37,959 nt of DNA, taken from the NCBI RefSeq assembly GCF_000820705.1, contig NZ_CCXI01000153.1, positions 1-37,959 of the forward strand, read 5' to 3'. The notes below the pieces were generated by a model, which saw only the letters and a program-made list of their open reading frames with translations, was not told the origin of the DNA and did no database searches. This DNA comes from Clostridium polynesiense (lineage in GTDB: Bacteria > Bacillota > Clostridia > Clostridiales > Clostridiaceae). This document shows, piece by piece, positions 32,236-37,959 of the stretch (position 1 is the stretch's first letter; each line of letters starts with the position of its first letter). The position numbers and the translations under genes are program-made.

Positions 32236-35200
32236 ATGAAGGTTAAAAAGAGAAAATTTGCTAGACGAGGAATTTCTAGATTTTTGATAATGATATTTAT
32301 GGCTACCCTGGTAATTAACGACCTTGCTCCCATAATAGCAGGAGCAGAAGAGGTTATCGATTCTTTTACTGTTGCCATTAAAGATGAAAGGCACCATGGG
32401 GCTAAGATTATCTTTACTGATGAGAATAATAAGGATAAGGTTATTTCTGCCTCCGTAGATAAAGAAGGTAAGGCGGTATTTAATAATCTTTTAAGCACTA
32501 ATACTACCTATAGACTTCAGGTTACAGGAGTTGCGGGCTATGAATACTCTGCTGAAAAGGTAGATTTGAAGCTTTATCCTAATAAAACCATGGAAATTAA
32601 TATGGTGCCCATAGAAGAAAAAAAATTCACAATAACTATTAATCAGCCTGAACACGGGAAAATCCTTAGAGCTGATAATAAAGAGATTGAAGCTAATAAA
32701 ATAACTCTTCTTCAGGGAGAATCAATTACACTTTCCGTAGCTACTAATAAGGGCTTCCAGCTTAAGGAAGTGAAGATTAATGGAAAAACCGCAGCTGTTA
32801 ATGAAAATGGGAATTTTACTATATCCAATTTACAAGAAGACATTACTGTAGAAGCTTCCTTTAATGATTTGCTTCCTCCGGATTTAGGTAAGATTACCGT
32901 ATCTAAGGAATCTGAATGGGCTAATGAAAAGTTTATAAACTATGAAGCTAATGATAATGATAAGGTTAAGGCGGTTTATTATTCTTATGAACCAAATCTG
33001 AAAGCTTCTGACTTAGAAAGTAATCTGGGAAAGACGGTGTGGATTGCTGGTAATCCAATAAGGGCTGATAAGAATGGAAATATATATATTTATGCTGTGG
33101 ATAATGCAGACCATGTAACAATGAAGGAAATAACCATCAGCAAAATAGATACTAAAGCTCCCAAGATAGGAGATATATCTCAAAAGGAAACCGGAAAGCT
33201 TTGGTATAAAAAGATAACCTACAGCTTTAACATTGAGGAAACGGAAAGCGGTATAGCTAAGGTATATTATGCTTCTCGTAAGGATGCGGACACAGGTGCT
33301 GAAATCAAGGTGGTAGATGGTAAATATACCTTTGAGGTTTCAAAAAATCAAGAATGGTATATCTTTGCAATAGATTATGCCGGAAATAAAACTATAACTT
33401 CAAAGACAACCAGCAACATAGATACTAAGGCTCCGGTTATATCAGATCTTCAGTCCTCAAAAGAATGGGATGCCAAAAAGAATATAGTTACCTTCCAGGT
33501 TAGTGAAGAAAACACCTTGGATAAGGTTTATTATTCTACCTTAGATAAATATGTGGAAGGTTCAGAAAACCTAATAGAGCTTAAGGGTAAAGAAGGAAAG
33601 TATTCCTTTGAGTCTCTGGAAAATGGTAAGTACTATATATTTGCAGTGGATCAGGCTGGAAATGTGGGAAAAGCTTCTGTAGAGATTGACCATATAGACA
33701 ATAAGAGCCCTGAAATTAAAAAGGTTGAAAAGAGCACTAAAAGAGAATGGGACAACAGCAGCATTATAGTTTATATCACTGCAGAGGATAGTCAATCTGG
33801 AGTTTCAAAGGTATTCTACTCCACTAAATACCAAAGCTATGAAGAGGCTCAGGATAAGAAGGGACTCATTGAAGCTGTATATGAAAATGGAAGATACAAG
33901 ATAGAGGTGCCGGAAGGAGAATTTAATGGAAGATACTATATTTGGGCAGTGGACTCTGTGAACAGGGTTTCTGAAGCCTCATCTATAGAAATAAAGATTG
34001 ATAGGACTCCTCCATCAGATCTCAAGCTGACTTATGTAGAAGATAAGGATAAGGGTTTTATTAAAAAGTTTCTCAATTTTATTAGTTTTGGTCTCTTATA
34101 TAAAGATAAGATTCATATAATCATGGAAGCAAAGGATGCCAGAGAGACCTTTGACAGCGGCTTAGCCTATTATGAATATCAGATGGTTCCTGAAGGTGAG
34201 GAGCTTTTAGAGGATAGATGGGTTAAGGTGGATTCACAAGAAAATAAGGTGGAAGAAAAAATACCCTACAAAGAATTTACCGGAAAGATATATTTCAGAG
34301 CCTGGGACAAGGCTGGAAATAGTACTGAGGCGGTAACGGATAAGGATGGAACTCCGGTAGTAATTGATAAAGAAACTAGTTTATATGCTCCTACAGTAAA
34401 TACCAATGGCTATGAAGAAGGAGTGTGGACAAATTCTCCTGTGGTGATTTCTTTAAAAGATGCAGCAACCCTTTCCGGTGTTGATTATTATGAATACAGG
34501 GTTGACTATACAGACCCTGCTAAGGAAGATACGGTGTGGGCAAGGCTTCCTGATACGGATGGACTTCTCCCACATATGGATGGAGGAACCATAAGTAATA
34601 AGATTACTTTAAATGAAGACTTTAATGGAAGGCTCTACTTCCGCGCTGTTTCTAATAATATGAATACAAGTCCTGAAACCAAAGGAACTGAAGTAAAACT
34701 TCAAAGATCTCTTCCAGAAAATTCAAACTTAACCATTAAAGAGGCTAATGGAAAGAATGGCTGGTATGTGGAAAGTTATCCCTCAATTACAATAGAAGAG
34801 CCTGTAACAGGAGAGTTTTCACCTTCTGTTTCAGCTTACTACAAGCTTTGGAATGAAACTAAGCAGGAGAGTGATGAATCTGCAGATGCAGTGCTCTTTG
34901 ATGGAAAAAATAATCCGGTTATTAAAGAGGATGGAATTTATAAGCTTAAGCTTTGGACTGTAGATGAGGCTGGAAATCCCTCCAGTGACAGCTCCATGGT
35001 AATAAAAGAAATTAAGGTGGATATTACAGCGCCGGATAGCTTGAATATTGAGGTTCTGGATAAATCTATCCTGCCAAAGGATAGCAATAGTATTTCCTAC
35101 AGCCTATTCTATGATAAGGAAATTAAGGTGAAGATGTCTGCAAACACTGATATAAGCGGCTTGAAAGCCTTAACCTACCAAAAGGTAAAAGGTCCTCAGG

Positions 35201-37581
35201 AATATGATAAAGAGAAGGGGAGATGGCTGACCTATGATGGTGAAGAAGGTATAACTATAGTACCTAATGATAAGTTTGTAATTTATCTTAAGGCAGAGGA
35301 TATGGCTGGTAACACCACTATTGTGAATAGTGAAGGCGTCATTGTGGATAATAAGCCGCCAACTGGGGAAAATTACGCTCCTGATATTATCATAACCCCA
35401 GAAGCAGCTAACAAAAATGGCTATCACAATAAAGATGTTAAGGTTCAGATTCTTGCTGCTGACCCTAAATATATAGGCAGCACTCCTGACAGCAAAAATG
35501 GATTTTATTCTGGCCTTGCAAAGCTGTCCTATAGAATTTTATCTGAGGATAGTGTCACTAAGGAAGAAATCCTGATTTTAGAAGGAAATGGTTCCGAAGT
35601 AATAAAAGATGAAGCTGGTCTTATACAAAGCTTTAAAGGTTCTATTGTAATTGACAGCAAGGAAAATAACAGCAATGGAGTTGTGGTGGAGGTTACAGCT
35701 ATAGATAAGGCTGGCAATGTCACAATTACCAGAACTCCTGTGGGAGCTATTAAAATTGATACCACTGCTCCTAAGATAGATGTTTCCTACAATAATAACA
35801 GTGCTGATTCACAAAACTTCTTTAAAGAAGACCGTACAGCAACCATTACCATTACAGAACGTAATTTTAATAATGATGATGTGAAGATACAGGTTACTAA
35901 CAGCGATGGAGAAATTCCTTCGGTAACTAACTGGGAGAAGATAAGCGGCAGCGGCAATGGCAATGGAGATAACACCCTCTATAGAGCTACCTTAAGCTTT
36001 AAAGCTGATGGAGATTACACCTTTAAGATAGAATACACAGACCTAGCTGATAACAAGGCCGGTGCTGTTAACTATTCTGAAGGTACCGTATATCCTGAAG
36101 AATTTACCATAGACAAAACCCTTCCAAAGGTTACTGTTACCTATGACAACAACATTGTAAGGAATGGTAAGTATTTTAATAAAGGAAGAACAGCTACTAT
36201 AACCGTAGAGGAGCATAACTTCACTGCTGACAGAACCAGTTATACTGTTACAGCCATGAAAAATGGAGCACCTATAACTAATCCTGCCCTTTCCGGCTGG
36301 AGCAAAAATGGAGATATATATACAGCAACGCTGAGCTTTTCTCAGGATGGAGATTATACCTTTGATTTTAAGCTTTCCGATATGGCAGGGAATGAAGCTC
36401 AAGGAGTTAATTATGGAGCCTCAGCAGCCTCTAAGGATTTTGTGGTGGATACCACCATAGATGCTCCTATTATAAAAGGGGTTTCTAATGGAAGTGCCTA
36501 TAAGGCTCAGGTAATTCCGGAGACTGAATTATCGGATTTAAACTTTGAGGGTTATAAATTACAGCTGCTCCGCACCAGAAGAGGAGAAATCAATGCAGAT
36601 GTTACTAAGGAATTCTTAAAGGAGCTGAATACTACCACCCAGGGTGCTTACGGAATACATGACACCTTCAGGGAGATTAAAGAAAATGATGGGATATACA
36701 CCCTTACTGCAACGGTTATGGATAAGGCAGGAAATGAAGAAAGCACCAAGGTGACCTTTTCAGTAAACAGATTTGGTTCTGTGTATGTATATAATGATTA
36801 TCTATCAAAGCTTCAGGATTCTTACGTTCAAAAGGTAAAAGAGGATATAGTTATCACTGAATTCAATCCTAATAAGCTTCTGGAGGGCTCCGCAAAGGTA
36901 GAGATAACCTTAGATGGTAAGCCCTTAGGGGAGATAAAGTATGGAGTTTCTCCTGTGGTCAATCACTCAGCACCTATTGGAAGCAGCGGCTGGTATCAGT
37001 ATGACTACTCTATAGCAGCCTCCAATTTTGAAAGAGATGGAATCTATAAGGTTGTAGTTTCCTCAGAGGATGAGGCAGGAAATAAGCCTGAAACCATAAA
37101 CTATGATGGAGGAGAGGTATTATTCAGAGTTGATACCACAAGTCCGGAAATTTCCAGTATAAGGGGGCTTCATTCAAAATATTATAATGCAGAAACCCTT
37201 AAGGTTGACTTTGATATATTTGATTCTATTGGACTAAAGGAAGCCAGGGTATATGTATCAGGAAAAGAGGCTGCGGTATTTAATAATTTTGAGAATCTAA
37301 CTAACTTTACCGGTACCTTTGAAATAGGTGAGGGTATGAATCAACAGATAAAGATAGTTGTCCTGGATTTAGCAGGTAACATTACTGATACCTCACAGAA
37401 TGGCTTTAAACCAGGGTTTGTATTTGAGAACAATATAACCGTATCCACTAATGCATTAATAAGGTTGTATGCAAATAAACCTTTATTTGGATCTAGCATT
37501 GCAGGAGCACTGGCCCTATTTGCCGGAGTAGGCTTCTTCATATTAAAAAGAAGAGGTAAGGTTACAAAAATAAAGAAATAA
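32236..37581 (+). CDS. Giant Ig-repeat surface protein (1781 residues)
   Basis: Secreted, membrane-anchored protein. It has an N-terminal signal peptide (basic KVKKRKFARR, then a hydrophobic core to about residue 36, GAEE after it), a prealbumin/Cna-B-like domain (about 45-130) and an InlB-type divergent B-repeat (about 133-213: TITINQPEHGKI, KGFQLKEVKINGK). Then come many bacterial Ig-like units, each with an end such as VDQAGNVGK or DMAGNEAQ followed by IDTxAP. The two units near 1175-1400 are close copies (NYSEGTVYPEEFTIDK, AQGVNYG). The tail is one membrane helix (SSIAGALALFAGVGFFIL) and a basic end. No LPxTG sorting signal is seen. A surface sensor, adhesin or coat protein of the kinase operon is likely. 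Confidence 0.88.
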   Translation: MKVKKRKFARRGISRFLIMIFMATLVINDLAPIIAGAEEVIDSFTVAIKDERHHGAKIIFTDENNKDKVISASVDKEGKAVFNNLLSTNTTYRLQVTGVAGYEYSAEKVDLKLYPNKTMEINMVPIEEKKFTITINQPEHGKILRADNKEIEANKITLLQGESITLSVATNKGFQLKEVKINGKTAAVNENGNFTISNLQEDITVEASFNDLLPPDLGKITVSKESEWANEKFINYEANDNDKVKAVYYSYEPNLKASDLESNLGKTVWIAGNPIRADKNGNIYIYAVDNADHVTMKEITISKIDTKAPKIGDISQKETGKLWYKKITYSFNIEETESGIAKVYYASRKDADTGAEIKVVDGKYTFEVSKNQEWYIFAIDYAGNKTITSKTTSNIDTKAPVISDLQSSKEWDAKKNIVTFQVSEENTLDKVYYSTLDKYVEGSENLIELKGKEGKYSFESLENGKYYIFAVDQAGNVGKASVEIDHIDNKSPEIKKVEKSTKREWDNSSIIVYITAEDSQSGVSKVFYSTKYQSYEEAQDKKGLIEAVYENGRYKIEVPEGEFNGRYYIWAVDSVNRVSEASSIEIKIDRTPPSDLKLTYVEDKDKGFIKKFLNFISFGLLYKDKIHIIMEAKDARETFDSGLAYYEYQMVPEGEELLEDRWVKVDSQENKVEEKIPYKEFTGKIYFRAWDKAGNSTEAVTDKDGTPVVIDKETSLYAPTVNTNGYEEGVWTNSPVVISLKDAATLSGVDYYEYRVDYTDPAKEDTVWARLPDTDGLLPHMDGGTISNKITLNEDFNGRLYFRAVSNNMNTSPETKGTEVKLQRSLPENSNLTIKEANGKNGWYVESYPSITIEEPVTGEFSPSVSAYYKLWNETKQESDESADAVLFDGKNNPVIKEDGIYKLKLWTVDEAGNPSSDSSMVIKEIKVDITAPDSLNIEVLDKSILPKDSNSISYSLFYDKEIKVKMSANTDISGLKALTYQKVKGPQEYDKEKGRWLTYDGEEGITIVPNDKFVIYLKAEDMAGNTTIVNSEGVIVDNKPPTGENYAPDIIITPEAANKNGYHNKDVKVQILAADPKYIGSTPDSKNGFYSGLAKLSYRILSEDSVTKEEILILEGNGSEVIKDEAGLIQSFKGSIVIDSKENNSNGVVVEVTAIDKAGNVTITRTPVGAIKIDTTAPKIDVSYNNNSADSQNFFKEDRTATITITERNFNNDDVKIQVTNSDGEIPSVTNWEKISGSGNGNGDNTLYRATLSFKADGDYTFKIEYTDLADNKAGAVNYSEGTVYPEEFTIDKTLPKVTVTYDNNIVRNGKYFNKGRTATITVEEHNFTADRTSYTVTAMKNGAPITNPALSGWSKNGDIYTATLSFSQDGDYTFDFKLSDMAGNEAQGVNYGASAASKDFVVDTTIDAPIIKGVSNGSAYKAQVIPETELSDLNFEGYKLQLLRTRRGEINADVTKEFLKELNTTTQGAYGIHDTFREIKENDGIYTLTATVMDKAGNEESTKVTFSVNRFGSVYVYNDYLSKLQDSYVQKVKEDIVITEFNPNKLLEGSAKVEITLDGKPLGEIKYGVSPVVNHSAPIGSSGWYQYDYSIAASNFERDGIYKVVVSSEDEAGNKPETINYDGGEVLFRVDTTSPEISSIRGLHSKYYNAETLKVDFDIFDSIGLKEARVYVSGKEAAVFNNFENLTNFTGTFEIGEGMNQQIKIVVLDLAGNITDTSQNGFKPGFVFENNITVSTNALIRLYANKPLFGSSIAGALALFAGVGFFILKRRGKVTKIKK

Positions 37582-37600
37582 TTAGTTTTTCAGCAGATAT

Positions 37601-37623
37601 CCTGCAGGAGATTCTCCTGCAGG
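37601..37623 (+). other. Hairpin in the gap after the surface gene
   Basis: CCTGCAGGAG (37601-37610) pairs with CTCCTGCAGG (37614-37623) across a 3-base loop, with CAGC and GCTG further out. No T-run follows, so it is not a normal terminator; it may tune mRNA processing within the operon. Confidence 0.5.
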
Positions 37624-37715
37624 GGCAGCTGAAGAATTATTTATCAGAATTTATATGGGGCATGGATAGAAATTGTGATAAGTAATTCTAAGAAATTTTG
37701 CAGGAGGTAAAGGAA

Positions 37716-37959
37716 TTGAATTCATTAATTGAAAGTGGAACACTGGTGGAAAAGCCTTGTGGCTCAAATTTTGCTTATTTATTAAATGATAACAGCAGCT
37801 TTATGTCTACAGAATATAAGGTGCTTCATAATCAAGGAAATGCCTTTGTTAAGTGTATGAAAATGAGCTGCAACGGAAAAGTGGAGCTGTATTATCTTAC
37901 AAATGGACAAAAATCTCTTATTGCATGCTCCCTGCTCTTGATACTGATAGCTTTCCCAC
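37716..37959 (+). CDS. Partial gene: DUF6382-like N-terminus (runs off the window, possibly frameshifted)
   Basis: TTG 37716 follows AGGAGGT 6-7 bases upstream. The 81 visible residues include NFAYLLNDN, STEYKVLHNQ and FVKCMKMSCNGKVELYYL, which resemble N-terminal domains found before FHA domains or in kinase-linked proteins of clostridia. The frame's last residues are hydrophobic and out of character (ACSLLLILIAFP), while one other frame reads MLPALDTDSF from 37925, a fitting continuation; a one-base deletion near 37922-37925 is likely. It is probably the next member of the FHA/kinase operon. Confidence 0.55.
   Translation, partial: MNSLIESGTLVEKPCGSNFAYLLNDNSSFMSTEYKVLHNQGNAFVKCMKMSCNGKVELYYLTNGQKSLIACSLLLILIAFP

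Noticed and set aside
32236-37581. Sortase-anchored (LPxTG) surface protein
   Set aside because: The C-terminus has a membrane helix and basic tail, but no LPxTG-like motif precedes it.

Overview
The window looks like the chromosome of a low-GC, anaerobic Clostridium-type Firmicute. The coding is AT-rich, Shine-Dalgarno sites are strong and purine-rich (AGGAGG, AAGGGGGA), TTG and GTG starts are common, and typical clostridial families are present (TldD/TldE, oligoendopeptidase F, DUF969/DUF979 with pyroglutamyl peptidase, DUF1858/DUF438). All family names come from motifs read by eye; no database search was possible.

Layout. (1) 1-10.4 kb, housekeeping: tldD, a frameshifted tldE/pmbA, pepF, a HAD phosphatase, a two-subunit putative permease with pcp, a uracil-DNA glycosylase, a VanZ-like protein whose N-terminus is a 7-residue tandem repeat, and a frameshifted DUF3592 membrane gene. 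Three copies of a long GGTGCCAGGCAC-type palindrome sit in gene ends here. (2) 10.4-18 kb: a processive family-2 glycosyltransferase behind a degenerate ~42-bp tandem repeat, a DUF1858/DUF438 pair, a WYL regulator, a DUF4139 protein, an ADP-ribosylglycohydrolase with an in-frame stop, and a HIT protein. (3) About 18.1-27.7 kb: an HKD/DEAD helicase (DUF3427 type) is split. Its N-terminal part lies at 18091-18912 and its apparent last 40 codons at 27579-27701. Between them is an ~8.6-kb, more AT-rich DNA-modification island.

The island has two modules. Module A is a type II restriction-modification set: a mismatch glycosylase with a MIG-like active site, a C5-cytosine methyltransferase behind a promoter whose -35 lies in a palindrome, a 66-residue ribbon-helix-helix-like protein, and an MspI-like endonuclease interrupted by one amber codon. 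Module B is a Dam-type adenine methyltransferase overlapping a 764-residue protein that joins an Mrr-like PD-(D/E)XK nuclease to a DGQHR (DndB-like) domain. Module B is the best candidate here for a poorly described system.

(4) 28.2 kb to the end: a signalling operon of FHA protein, PP2C phosphatase, membrane Ser/Thr kinase, a small membrane protein, a 1781-residue Ig-repeat surface protein and the start of another gene. The FHA protein carries four GTxLL threonine repeats and the small membrane protein two TEIL motifs, which are likely kinase targets and FHA ligands.

Six loci carry frameshifts, stop codons or splits. Either this is a decaying chromosome or a draft with indel errors; raw-read inspection would decide.
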